This document shows positions 8,876-18,680 of a stretch of DNA of 18,705 bases, piece after piece; position 1 is the first letter of the stretch; every line of letters begins with the position of its first letter. The notes under the pieces are model-generated. The model was given only the letters and a program-made list of their open reading frames with translations, did no database searches and had not been told where the DNA came from. The stretch is from Acanthaster planci (lineage: Eukaryota; Echinodermata; Asteroidea; Valvatida; Acanthasteridae). The translations under genes and the position numbers were made by a program. The stretch covers positions 164,710 through 183,414 of the forward strand of contig NW_019091693.1 of assembly GCF_001949145.1 (NCBI RefSeq), given 5' to 3'.

Positions 8876-9272
8876 TTATGCTTGCCGTCCACGAGCAGCA
8901 CGTGATCCATTCCTTCCAACTCGACAACAATTTACGCAGCAGGTGCAATAGGTATAACCAAAACATTCGATACAATGGGCACACTCGTAACAGTCTTCGC
9001 AACTGTCCAAGGCATTTGAATTTCGGCAGTCGTATGTATTAAAACAAGCCACGCAATTCCATACATCTACCGCAATCGTCGCAGGTGGAGCAGTCCTTAC
9101 ATCTGACGCAATTGTTACATAGATGACAATTGTGGCATTCTTTACAATCGGTACATTTGCGCAAACTTTGGGAATTTAAACAACGAAAGCAATCGTACGA
9201 ATCTATCAAGTTGATCGAATTTCTCGTGTCTTCACAAAAATAACAATTCACGTTTATAGTTTTATCTACCAT
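8876..9272 (-). pseudogene. Cysteine-triplet-repeat protein gene, one frameshift, unknown (viral-like)
   Basis: ATG at 9272-9270 opens a frame with cysteine at every third residue over a long run (CTDCKECHNCHLC, then VRCKDCSTCDDCGRC), eleven in strict register. The frame ends early at 9039, but one base on, near 9058-9060, another frame resumes the same CXX register and runs to TAA at 8876-8878. One inserted base explains the break. The total is about 132 codons. The module NS-x-x-L-x-x-C-x-D-C-x-E-C-x-x-C occurs once in each half (NSQSLRKCTDCKEC and NSNALDSCEDCYEC), showing internal duplication. The second half ends in a short basic tail. Residues repeating every third position could form a narrow helix-like or solenoid fold, or bind metal; this is inference. 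I know of cysteine-rich repeat proteins in large DNA viruses but cannot name a family for this one. Confidence 0.5.
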
Positions 9273-9883
9273 TTATTTTTATGTATTTTTTATTATTGTT
9301 TGTTTATTTTTTCGTTTTTTATAACGGGCCAGCGACGGAAAGTCCCTTTTTTGTTTGTGAGTGACTGCTGGTGCAATCGGTGCTAGTCACTAGTTGTTTA
9401 CACAAAAGTGCGCCGGGTCAAAAGTTCAAGGTCAGTGAAGTGAAAAATCCCCAGCGCGTGTGGTAGGTGAAAGGGGAGTTTTGGCTCAGAATGTATATAT
9501 TCACCCGGCACCTCAGCCGGATTTTTTGGGTCGATGAGGTACCGGGGGAAATGTAGAATTCCAGATTTTTAGGGGATTCCCCCGATTTTTTGAGTTGATG
9601 TACTACCCAGGGGTTTTTGCTGAAAACGGTGAAAAGGGGTGTGTGCTCCAGTATCGGCTATTCCCTACTACTCAGTGTAGAGCTCTCTTTACGCCAGCTA
9701 AGATCCTATTTATTTCATTTTTCTTTCCAGGGTACCACTGTTTGTTTGTGTACACTTTCCCTTAAATTATTGATACATTGCAGTGCTGGCACTCCAGATC
9801 ACAGAATGTTAGCCAGCTGTTACTGTACTCATAACATTTGGTGTAATGTCATTTTAAAGTCATTGATGTCCTATAAGACGACT
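9273..9883. other. Non-coding region upstream of the viral-like block; receptor half-sites and a hairpin
   Basis: 9281-9325 is very T-rich. At 9415-9435 lie GGGTCA, AGTTCA and AGGTCA in the same orientation (three-base, then zero spacing), a possible nuclear-receptor element. 9503-9544 can fold: CCCGGCACCTCA pairs with TGAGGTACCGGG, 11 of 12. The 125-codon plus frame from 9617 runs into the repeat at 9884 and is not called. Confidence 0.4.
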
Positions 9884-10723
9884 AATGCCCGCCTCAAACG
9901 TCGAACTTCTGCCGTGTCTAATTCAAAAATAAATGACCCAAAATTTGAATTAGACATGGCAGAAATTCGACGTTTGAAGCCGTGCCGCTCTTGAGCCGTT
10001 AAAAGCGGTAAGACCTGTCGAACTTTCGGCAGAAAGCCGGCAGTTGCTTCCAACGTCGAATTTGTGCCGTGTCTGATTCAATTTAAACGTCCCAACTCGG
10101 AACATCATCAGGTCATTTTTAAACTGCGCATTGGCACACAACAGCTGTTTTCGTTTCGGCGTTAAAACAAGATGGCGGTGCACCAACACCTGTCATTTCT
10201 GCAACAGTATAATTGTAGTCGACTCTGGCTAGTCTGTAAAGACAGATTTCTAGCCTCTGCCTTGGAGATACGGGGATTTCTGGCACCGTGTTTCGCTCAA
10301 ATTCATGTTTTATGTGTGACAGGATGAATTTGAAGGTTCCTTTTGAAGCACGAAATGACCTTTTGAAATTTTTTATCGGAGTTCATATTCAGCATCAATT
10401 CTAGCTAACCTGTATTCTTGGCCAACCGTTGACAAGACCAGGGTCTTGTAACAATTACCCCGGAAAGGAGGAGAAGCAGGACAAGTTAACAAATGATTGG
10501 AACTCTCCTTTTTGCAATAACATTGAGTAGTATAAAGAGTGTTGCAAGAAAAAGCGTCGTCTTCTTGCAAGGAGAAAATGTCGCAATATCATTCTTTCTC
10601 GGTCCGCCATGTTGTAATTTTGCATTAAGGCGTTTGAAGCAACTACCGAACTTCTGCCGCTTTATGTCGATCGCAATTAATTGAATTAGACACGGCAGAA
10701 GTTCGACGTTTGAAGCGGGCCTT
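9884..10723. mobile_element. MITE cluster with shared terminal inverted repeats
   Basis: 9887-9926 and the reverse complement of 10682-10721 match at 39 of 40 bases (CTTCAAACGTCGAACTTCTG core). Two more copies lie inside: reverse orientation at 9944-9980 and forward at 10044-10083. They suggest a short foldback element (9887-9980) beside a longer one (10044-10722), or a nested insertion. TA flanks both outer ends, consistent with a TA target duplication but too short to prove it. No transposase is visible. Frames at 9871-10053 and 10486-10755 are made largely of repeat sequence and are not called. Confidence 0.7.
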
Positions 10724-11228
10724 AGAGACAGCTCTGACACTGTTAGATCTTGCACAAGTCCCTTCTACTTTCCTTCAGCTTTTGCAAAGTTTTATTGTGT
10801 AGGACCTTTTTAATCGAAAAATATAAACAAAACACCTTAAGGGAATTTTAAACGAACCTTCATATAGATCAACGTGAAAAAGTCCGCGGGCGCAAACGAC
10901 ATAGTTCACTGTCATCCACAGGGAAATAAGAATGATTTGTTAACAAAGTGACATATATGGTGCCTCGTTCTGACCTAGTACTTAAAATTTTGCCCAACAA
11001 AATATCTCATATATTAATTCAACTATCTAAATTTATTAAAAAACGAAATCTGTGTCAATAAAAATTAGTATAGTTGGGGAAATGAAAGACCCAAACGGAC
11101 CCAACTTCTAACGCGTTTTTCTCTAAATGTCAAAAACTGAGAAAGGTCAAATCGTGGTACGACCGATGATATGTTTGGTGAACGTTGTGGAAATAGATCC
11201 CACACGGACTCTTCTAAATTAAGCTTAC
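10724..11228. other. Intron sequence of the minus-strand gene, no firm exon
   Basis: A possible minus-strand exon begins after TTTCTCAG near 11134 and ends with a stop at 11065, with AATAAA about 30 bases further on. It would be in phase with the upstream exon and would offer a short alternative 3' end of about 23 codons. The evidence is too thin to call. Confidence 0.3.
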
Positions 11229-13084
11229 AGTTGTATGATCCAATAATCGAAGTAATCCCTCCAGTTCCTCCAGATCTAATCCTGTTGGTACTTTGCTGTT
11301 CTCCTTCAGCCAATTAATCTCGGTTGATATTTCCTGCCGTGCTGGCTATATGTTGTATAGCCAGCACTATTCTTGTGTCTACTAGTAAACGTGATAGACA
11401 GAGGACAATCAATTTTAAAATATGATAAACATGCTCTAAATGAAAATTTGACAGTAAGTCCAGATTTGCTAAAGACTTATTGATTAACTAGCGAAGGTGA
11501 AATTAATGGGAATTTAAAAATGGGCAAAGTTAATATAGTCACAAACAAAACCTTAGCAACAGCAACACAAAAACATAAACTGCATTTTTTACCTTTAATA
11601 TTGTGACCATATGTGGATTTGTAGACCGCCCCTGGTGGTGGGGTGGTAGGTCCACCCTCCAGTATTGGGCGATGAGACACCAAGAATACTCCCTCAAGGA
11701 TGAGTCGGACACCAGATATGCTATCAATTTTATTCTAAATGACTCATCAGTCTCATTTCAGCAATTGAGTTTGCACCTCAAAATAAATCCTGTACTTAAA
11801 TTATTATAATATAAATATTCAAACTAAAGAAATGTTGCATGCAAAGTACAATTTAGTCATACCCTAGCAATATTCTCAAAGTTACAAAAGTGGTCTGCAA
11901 AACATGTAATTGAAATATAACGTACACTTTTGATAAATTACCCTGGTGTGGTAGCTCAGACAGTGGTGAGTTCGAGCTAGGTTTGCGGGTGTCGGCCTGA
12001 TCATGTAGGCAATTAAGCCCCAAAAGGTTTTGAGCTGCTGTCAAAACACAATACAGTACACATTCAAGTACAGGTACATAAACGACACCAATAACAATAT
12101 CCATCAGTATATACATGAAGTTGTATGGGAGCGTACACTGTATAATTACAGAAAGCCCACTCTTGACATAAAAGTTTAACCACGGAAAATGTTGTCATGC
12201 CCTACCAATGCGAAGCGCAGTCCTTCGTATGCGCTGTGTTGTAATTAACAGCACGTACGTTACACGCGAGGTTCCAGCATGCACAGTATATGCAACGTGA
12301 CATGTCTTGCTTATACGTAACGTGTGAGGCATAGAAATGTATTGTGAATGAATCTCACGAATAGGATTAAGAAAACACTCCAAAAATGACTTAAACTACC
12401 ATAAGCCTCAAGTATGATACTAACTAATATGCTCCTTGCCGATATCACGATGATACCAGTGTAGTGAGCGTAACCTAAAAAGGGTATTGAAATCACGGAA
12501 TTTTCGGGTAACTTTCTTACCTGGGCGTTGCTCAGCTCGCAGTGACGATAAAAGACCACACTCTGGAAAGTTCGAGAACACCTAACGCCCACAGCCACAA
12601 AGCCGTCAGTAAATGATATATTACCCCGCCATTCATAGAAAACGCTCATTGTAGGCCCCTTAACCTCAACCACTGCATACACAGTAATCAGAATGGATTA
12701 TCAATGAAACAGTGTTGATAAATTAGTACATGTAATTTACAACCAAGGGTTAAAAAAGAAGTAATAAAATGTGGAATCCGAGAGACTATTTGTTGCAGTG
12801 GACACAATGTGTCCTGCCGGATGCATAATTAATTAGCTCCCATCGGGGCGCTGACGTAACCACAAGCCACTACAATATAAATGTAATTTTCTGCAGGAAA
12901 AATTATTTGAATTATTTGAAAATACCATCCTTCATGGAAATAAAATGCAAATGTGCATTATTTCCCTTCAAAACAAGACACCTGGTGTTAGCTTTGACTC
13001 ACCAGGTTTGAGCTTTGTCGACACACGAAGAAAAACCGGCAATTGTCCCCTTAGAATAACATCTTGATGTAAGACAAGAAGCAT
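11229..13084 (-). CDS. 5' part of an unrecognised minus-strand host gene (three exons)
   Basis: Exon 1 is 13084-13003: ATG with A at -3, 27 codons plus one base, donor CCTG|GTGAGT. Exon 2 is 12672-12521: acceptor TGTATGCAG, two bases plus 50 codons, donor CAG|GTAAGA. Exon 3 is 11333-11229: acceptor GGCAG, 35 codons, donor ACT|GTAAGC. Phases match at both junctions (1-1 and 0-0) and all introns are GT-AG (330 and 1187 bases). Exon 2 reads like a compact beta domain (FYEWRGNISFTDGFVAVGVR); exon 3 is a leucine-rich amphipathic helix (GLDLEELEGLLRLLDHTT). I do not recognise the protein. An in-frame TAA lies about 20 bases upstream of the ATG with no AG between, supporting this start unless a 5' exon joins elsewhere. 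The next exon may be as far as 1905, across the viral insertions. Confidence 0.58.
11339..11367. repeat. Perfect 12-bp hairpin next to the exon 3 acceptor
   Basis: GTGCTGGCTATA and TATAGCCAGCAC flank a five-base loop. On the minus strand it ends just before the AG of exon 3, where a pyrimidine tract would normally lie. Confidence 0.75.
11942..12020 (+). repeat. Possible tRNA-derived SINE remnant
   Basis: TAGCTCAGACAGTGG (11952-11966) resembles a pol III A box and GAGTTCGAGCTAGG (11968-11981) a B box. They lie far too close for a tRNA, so the middle appears deleted. It lies inside intron 2 of the minus-strand gene. No poly(A) tail or target duplication was found. Confidence 0.3.
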
Positions 13085-13573
13085 GGTTTCGAGAATAAAA
13101 AATATTTAAAAAATTGATCATTCATAAAACAAAAGTTTTTGAAATGAAGGTAGTGATAGGGCTCGTTACTGAGGTTTTGGTAGCCTTAACCCTTCTACGC
13201 TGGCTTCTTGAAAGTGATTCCTGTTTGATGTCAATCCAAAAGCCGGGTGGAAAAAGATGTCCAGCTATTGACAACTTTCAGACGTTCTTGTAGTTTCCAA
13301 GATGTCGTCCTTAAATGTAAATTTATTTTTTTCACTTATTTACTTTTGAGCTTCGGCCCCACCTTTGATAGTTTAACCTTGCTCACATCATTTGCATAAG
13401 ATTTGCATTACATTTACATTGGAAGCGGGGCAACACAAAGGATTGTGGGACAATAAGGGCTCGATTGTTTTTGGTGAGAGCTGATATTTGTTTGTTACCA
13501 TAGTATTTCGTGTGGATGTTGCCTCATTGTTCATCAAAATTGGAAGGAGTTTCGAACATGCATTGAACTTCAG
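13085..13573. promoter_or_regulatory. Likely divergent upstream region with two octamer motifs
   Basis: ATTTGCAT occurs at 13390-13397 and 13401-13408, 11 bases apart (one helical turn). This is the POU/Oct binding octamer, also found in snRNA and histone promoters. The region lies between the ATG of the minus-strand gene and a possible plus-strand gene. No TATA box is evident. A 48-codon plus frame at 13145-13291 starts with a hydrophobic stretch but has no other support. Confidence 0.35.
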
Positions 13574-14284
13574 ACTCTGTTAAGTATTTGTACGACCCTG
13601 GTCACTGTGAACGTGAGTTATTCGGATGATTCCAATCGATCCACTTAATTCTTTGTGAACTTTGTGACTAGCTCTGTGTAAATTTTTGCTATGTACATCG
13701 AACTCAAGTGAAAAGGTGAACTGATTTGAGAATTCAAGGCATTGTATGAAATTTACGTGTAAGACTTGTCAGTTTAATTAAAGCCCACGGTCGCCACAGT
13801 TCTCTCACTGTTTTCTGCACAAAACAAGTAAGGTCTTTAACAAAATTTATTGTGGCACCTGTTTTTATAGAGAAACAACTGTGACATGAAAAGTCATTAA
13901 CCAGTGTCCAGCAAATGAATTTTTACAATGTTTTGCTAAATTGAAGCAGGTTATAATAATCATCCAGTAGTACATGAATCATAAGTACATGAAACAATAA
14001 GTAATCCCCTGGCGATTAAATACTTTGTGAGACGTGTGCTGAACTTTTGTAACAACAACAAAATGAAGTAGGAGGAGGACACTTGTGTGTGTTATTAAGG
14101 GAGCAATCATTTGGGAGTGCTTCATGGTGAAAGTAATATTTACCTTAGGCCTACTGTTCCAGGCTCCTATGAAAAGGGTTATGCAAAAGTAAGTACAGAT
14201 GTGTATAAGTCAGACCTTGCTACGGAGGCAGAAATGGTAGAACAGTATTCCAAAGGAAACCACGGTAACCCATATGAAATTTAA
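13574..14284 (+). CDS. Candidate 3' exons of a plus-strand host gene (13574-13612, 14163-14284)
   Basis: After an acceptor TACTGTTCCAG ending at 14162, the frame from 14163 reads 39 codons to TAA at 14282-14284 with soluble, protein-like composition (YEKGYAKVSTDVYKSD, then EQYSKGNHGNPYEI). A 3' UTR and AATAAA at 14611 follow, as expected for a last exon. It begins with two bases of a split codon. The upstream segment 13574-13612 ends at donor GTGAGT with one base of a split codon, so its phase fits, but it is only 39 bases with a weak acceptor. No start codon or earlier exon was found. The tail resembles a charged cytoplasmic C-terminus, but I recognise no family. Confidence 0.38.
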
Positions 14285-14610
14285 GCAAGATGTTTATTTT
14301 TTATCAAGCTGTTTAGTTGATTTGTTTGTTGTAACCACACTGGGGTACCCATGGAAAATGTTAGACAATTGCAGATATTCTGAGTTCTCTGAAAAATGTA
14401 TTACATTGACCAAGTTGTATTTTTCTTTGAGCAAGTTATGCAATAAATGGTACGATATCATGAAATGAGGGATTTTACTCCAAGTCGTGTAGCACATGAA
14501 GGTGCTTTATACATTTGAAAAGACTCTTATACCGTATGACTTTAGAAAGAGAAATTGTTATCTTGTAATGATGTCAATGTTCCTTAAATTTTGTAAGTGA
14601 TAAACGTTCC

Positions 14611-14616
14611 AATAAA
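14611..14616 (+). terminator. AATAAA signal with downstream T-rich element
   Basis: AATAAA is followed about 15 bases later by TGTTTTTTTTTCTGTG, a good T/GT-rich downstream element. It fits the end of the 3' UTR after the TAA at 14284. Confidence 0.5.
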
Positions 14617-14639
14617 TGGATATATGTTTTTTTTTCTGT

Positions 14640-15564
14640 GGGAAAAAGTCATAGGTAGTTTTGTTTTGGATATTCAGACCCAATCCACAAAATCTGAACG
14701 ATTCTTCTTCATTTGACGATTTGACGACACATTGCATGCCACCAAATAATACATTGATATAGTTGAAATATATCGTTACGATAATTTCATGACAAATTAT
14801 TTTACATTCTGTATTAGCCAGTGAGAGAAAGATTATAATGGTCCTGGAGGGGCAGAAATCTTATTCTGCAGAGAACAGCAAGTCTACTGCCTATAGTGAA
14901 GAAATTGGACGCCAACACCGCAAGGGGTCTAAATTAGGAGGAGCACTGCCAGATGGTATCAGTTTCCCTCTGTGAAGTTTGTAAAAGAGGTTGGAATTTC
15001 GAGATGGCCCTTCACAGTTTTGAGAAGGTTGTCAACTGGTACATTTAAGCCCTTGTTCATGGTGTGGTTTTGCTGAAGTTACCATGGTTTTGTTTATGGC
15101 ACTTTCATGTAATTTTCGAATTCCCCACAGAGCAGGGTCCAATGTTTTAGCATGTCCTCCTAATAGTAGGGTCATGGTTTGGGTCATTTTGATGGTGTGT
15201 TCATGCTGCGGATCTCGTTAAATCTTTGTGAATTGGCTTTTCGCAATTTTGCGACAAGGACGGCTCCTCCTACTACTGCTGTTGGTGGTGGTTGCATATT
15301 GTGTATCATAGAGTAGGACATCTTTCTAGTCACAGTGACACAAAGTAAAATTCAGTTTTTGCGCCAAATTGCCCGGGATAGTGCAACAGATCTCATCCAC
15401 AGCGGTCTTCCACTCTCTTTCTTAAATTTTGTACACAGAAAATCTGCAGTGCGCCATCAATTATTGTAATGTCAGATATTATCAAAGATTTTTTTTAGAG
15501 TGGAATGCATATTTATAATTATGCAAATAAGGGGGAGATTGCAGATCCATGTCAGCGGAAAATA
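14640..15564. other. Intergenic stretch with weak coding-like remnants
   Basis: No firm gene. A 45-codon minus frame with ATG (15321-15184, containing VVGGAVLVAKLRKANSQRF) and a plus frame over 14826-14976 look protein-like but are short and isolated. They could be pieces of a decayed gene or processed copy. Confidence 0.3.
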
Positions 15565-15907
15565 CACACTTTAAGGCCCTATATCTCCTGAAGGACATGT
15601 CCGACTGCGTTCAAATCTTGCAGGTATCTTCAAATGCGAGAGCTTTGGAGAAATTTTGACCTGATGATGTCATCAGTAGAGAAAATTCAAGTGACATTAA
15701 AGGCACACTGTTTAAAGGCCCTGTATCTCCCAAAGTAGATGTCCGATCAGGGTCAAATCTTGCAGGTAAAGGGAGTGCTTTAGACGATTTTTGACGTGAT
15801 GTTATGATGACATCATCAGAAGACAAGTCACGCAACATTAAATGTACACTGTTTAAAGCCCAATATCGCTTTATGTACATATTCTATTTGGTTGAATCTT
15901 TGCAGAT
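15565..15907 (+). repeat. Tandem repeat, about 140-bp unit, 2.5 copies
   Basis: Units begin at 15565, 15704 and 15845. The first two share AAGGCCCTGTATCTCC-like, ATGTCCGA and TCAAATCTTGCAGGT blocks, then a TGATGTCATCA or GACATCATCAGA segment. The third is truncated and more diverged (GTTGAATCTTTGCAG). It is a short satellite-like array of unknown family. The minus frame at 15880-15611 is an artefact of it. Confidence 0.75.
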
Positions 15908-16237
15908 AACGTAAGAGAGGGGTGTTATACACAAACATAACTGGATGTAATGATGCCGTAGGGGTAAGTGGAGTGTATTTTACATGCATGTCTCTATTCG
16001 TATTCTCGTCTATGCAAGTTCCTGCTGAGGTGGGAGTGCAAAATCTCATGTGGTTGCCTGATTGTTCTGTGCAGGGGTACATGTAAGTTTCATTTGTGAT
16101 TCTGCAAAGGGACTTTTGAGATCACAGCTACTTGCATATGCATTAGTTTTGTGTAACCAATCCCAGTTGCGTGTACTCTCCAAAGGCGAGTAGCTTTCTT
16201 ACGGAAGCTTGTAAAGGACTTTTGCAATTATTTTCAA

Positions 16238-17535
16238 GGCACTTTCTCGCCGCGTTGAGTTAAATCGTTGAATGTGTATCTCGCCAAGGCGAGTTATAAG
16301 AGCTTGCCGCGGCGTCAATACATATCCCGCCGTTGCAAATGTTTCAATAGTTTTATAAGTCCTATTTCAAATGTGTCTTTCTGTTGAAATGCAGTGAGAT
16401 TTGGTTTGGGATTGCTAATTGGACAAAGAGGGGTGTTGCGTTTCATCCAAGCTTGATTTTTAACAAAAAAGAAATATCTTTTAGGGGTATGAATTTCCTA
16501 TTCAGCAAGAAGGGTAGACTACTTCTGACTCCGTGGTAGACTGCCTGTTTAAAGGATCATGGTGCCTTTTCATTTATATTTTAAATAATCCTATTTTCAT
16601 AAGCGCCGCAAGGGGAAGACCCTGAAAAGAATGGGAAACAAAAAGAAAAAGATATAGAAATAAGAAATAAAATACAACTAATTTCTTCTGAAAAAAAGAA
16701 ACACATCCCGCGGTTAATTGTTTCCATTAACTAGATGGTTAGCTCCCTCCCCCAAATAAATTGGCAACGTCCATGCATATATTTAGCCAATGTGTGTTGC
16801 AATTGTGGACCAAAACTCGATTTTTATATCATTCGAGTCTGCTATGATTTATCAGATTTTAGCAGGCAAAAAGAAAATGAAGTGAATGTTAAAGGAAAAC
16901 TAATACTTTTCATCAACTGGAATGAAATCCCTAGGCTGTTAGACCTCACACCCATGCGTTCACTGGCCACAAATCAACCACACAGCGGAGGGCAGTGGGA
17001 ATGGCAAACACATAAGACATTTTTTGTCAAGAATATATTGGATGACGTTTATGTTAATTAACATCTGAAGACGGGTCGACACGTTTGGCTCGAAGTGCAG
17101 GACACGTGTGAACTTATACTATATTTAGAGATTAGGGCACTTAAATGCTTTGCGCGTCCAAAGCTGTGAGGATTTCATGCGTTGAGTTTGTACAATTACT
17201 ATTTTTTATCTCCGTTTTGAAGTTTATGTACTGTACAATAATAAATTTCGACTGATGAAAGTTCACATGTAACTTTTCAAGTCTGTTTGCTTCTGTTTGC
17301 AAAACAAGGGTTGTGGAAATATATCATCAATTTTGTTCATAACAGCATTGTAAAACCAAATCCCAATGCATTTTATCCTAAAGATAATGTTGAAAACAGT
17401 AAACTGAATAGGCCTTATAAACTATTGAAGAATTGGCTGCGGCGGGATATCAATTTGACGCCGCGGCAATAAAAAAGTATTACTCGCCACGGCCAGATAA
17501 ACGTTCAACGATTCGACTCGCAAGAGTAACTTGCC
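16238..17535. mobile_element. Non-autonomous DNA transposon with ~170-bp terminal inverted repeats
   Basis: 16238-16411 and the reverse complement of 17352-17535 align along their length: AATCGTTGAA, GCCGCGGCGTCAA, ATATCCCGCCG, TTCAATAGTTT and GGGATTTGGTTT (right arm) or AGATTTGGTTT (left). GCGAG-containing motifs occur in the outer parts, and the left arm has related sequence out to about 16175. The interior of about 0.9 kb holds a 108-codon plus frame (16735-17061) with no recognisable transposase motif. No clear target duplication was found. It is probably an old, internally deleted element. Confidence 0.7.
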
Positions 17536-18604
17536 AAGGCGAGTGTTTGCAGTGCCATCTGTTTCTACAGACTGAATTTTATTTGTGAATTTGAAGGCAG
17601 TTTGTCATGAAAATCCACCGCGTAACCACTTCATTTCAATGCACATAACTTGAACAAACACCAGACACCTTTCCCAAAAAAGCTGTCTAACCATCATAGA
17701 TTTGGAATTAAATAATTGATAAGCCTACTTATAATTGCAAATACTACATGAATTTTTTGCACAATGAAATAGGAAGGCATTATGGGAGGGGAAAAGGGGC
17801 AAACTGTGTCCCCTTTATTGTAGAATTGTAGCATCACTGGAATTTGAGATATGTTACCACTTTCGAGTAGGAGCATGGAATCATGTGTTTCAGGTCAATA
17901 TGAATTCAAATCTGCCGGTAGCCACCTCGTCAAACTGCTCCCGGGTCACCACAAGAGGGTGTTGAGCCCAGTTTTGTTCATTATTGGTCAAAAACAGTAT
18001 TTTTGGGCAGTCTTTCCATTTGGTCATATATAGTTTGAATTTGTCACACGTAGCATTTTACGGCTTATTTAACGCGTAGAAAATCAGCGCCCTCTTTGTT
18101 TATGGAATATCAGCTATTTTTTTTCGCCACAAGAGGGCGCCATTTATTACAGTTTTTTAATATCATTTAACAATACATAATAAGTTTGTTTACTTTTTAA
18201 TTTGAGGTCAAAAGTGTGTTAAATTCATGCTTTTGCGTGTCCATGTGACGTGTATTGACATTCTTCGGAAAGCATGTGAATCGGTCCAGTGGAAATGCCT
18301 TTTTTTCAATGATTACAAGTTAGTCCATCGACAGCTGCTAAACATCGAAGACTTTGGAGCCTGATAGAAGTAATATGTTAGTAAGAAGGTGTGGGCAGCT
18401 GGCATTTCGGTAAAATTGTGGGTTTTTTGTAGGCTCTTGAACGTTCACAGTACACTCACGTGTATATTGATGTACATTTGTAGATAGGCCTACATGTACA
18501 CACATGCATGTACATGTACAATGTTATGAACATGCGATCACACGTGCAAGTCTAGCTGAGATTTTTTAAACGTGACGATAGAGCAGCGAAAGAAACTGCT
18601 TGGT
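17536..18604. other. Intergenic region upstream of a possible promoter, with CTCF-like motifs
   Basis: Three AGAGGG-type motifs occur within 200 bases: CACCACAAGAGGGTG at 17947-17961, ACAAAGAGGGCGCTG on the minus strand at 18085-18099, and GCCACAAGAGGGCGCC at 18126-18141. The last is close to the CTCF core. 18480-18525 is rich in TACATGTA-like palindromes. No supported gene. Confidence 0.4.
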
Positions 18605-18680
18605 CACGTGAGCGCTGAGCGGGCGTTTGTCACAGCAGCATGAAGGCTATAAAAGGCGCGCAAAGGCAAGGTTTAGTCGT
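18605..18680 (+). promoter_or_regulatory. TATA promoter of a plus-strand gene running out of the window
   Basis: CACGTG (E-box) lies at 18605-18610 and TATAAAAG at 18648-18655 in a GC-rich context. An initiator-like TTTAGTC with A at 18675 lies 27 bases from the first T of the TATA box. The gene body would start beyond 18705, so its product is unknown. Confidence 0.5.

Noticed and set aside
9617-9994. 125-codon plus-strand frame
   Set aside because: Runs into the MITE terminus and has no protein-like family features.
10373-10570. Minus-strand frame with a C-type-lectin-like stretch (FRGNCYK, then LARIDAEYELR)
   Set aside because: Stops immediately, has no acceptor, and lacks the rest of the domain; likely coincidence or a minor remnant.
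11942-12020. Functional tRNA gene
   Set aside because: A-box-like and B-box-like motifs are almost adjacent; no acceptor stem or anticodon arm is possible.
12311-12682. Full 123-codon minus-strand frame as a single gene
   Set aside because: Only 12672-12521 is supported; a strong CAG|GTAAGA donor ends the exon and the rest reads as intron.
15184-15321. 45-codon minus-strand ORF with ATG
   Set aside because: Too short and isolated to call; no promoter, splice site or recognised family.
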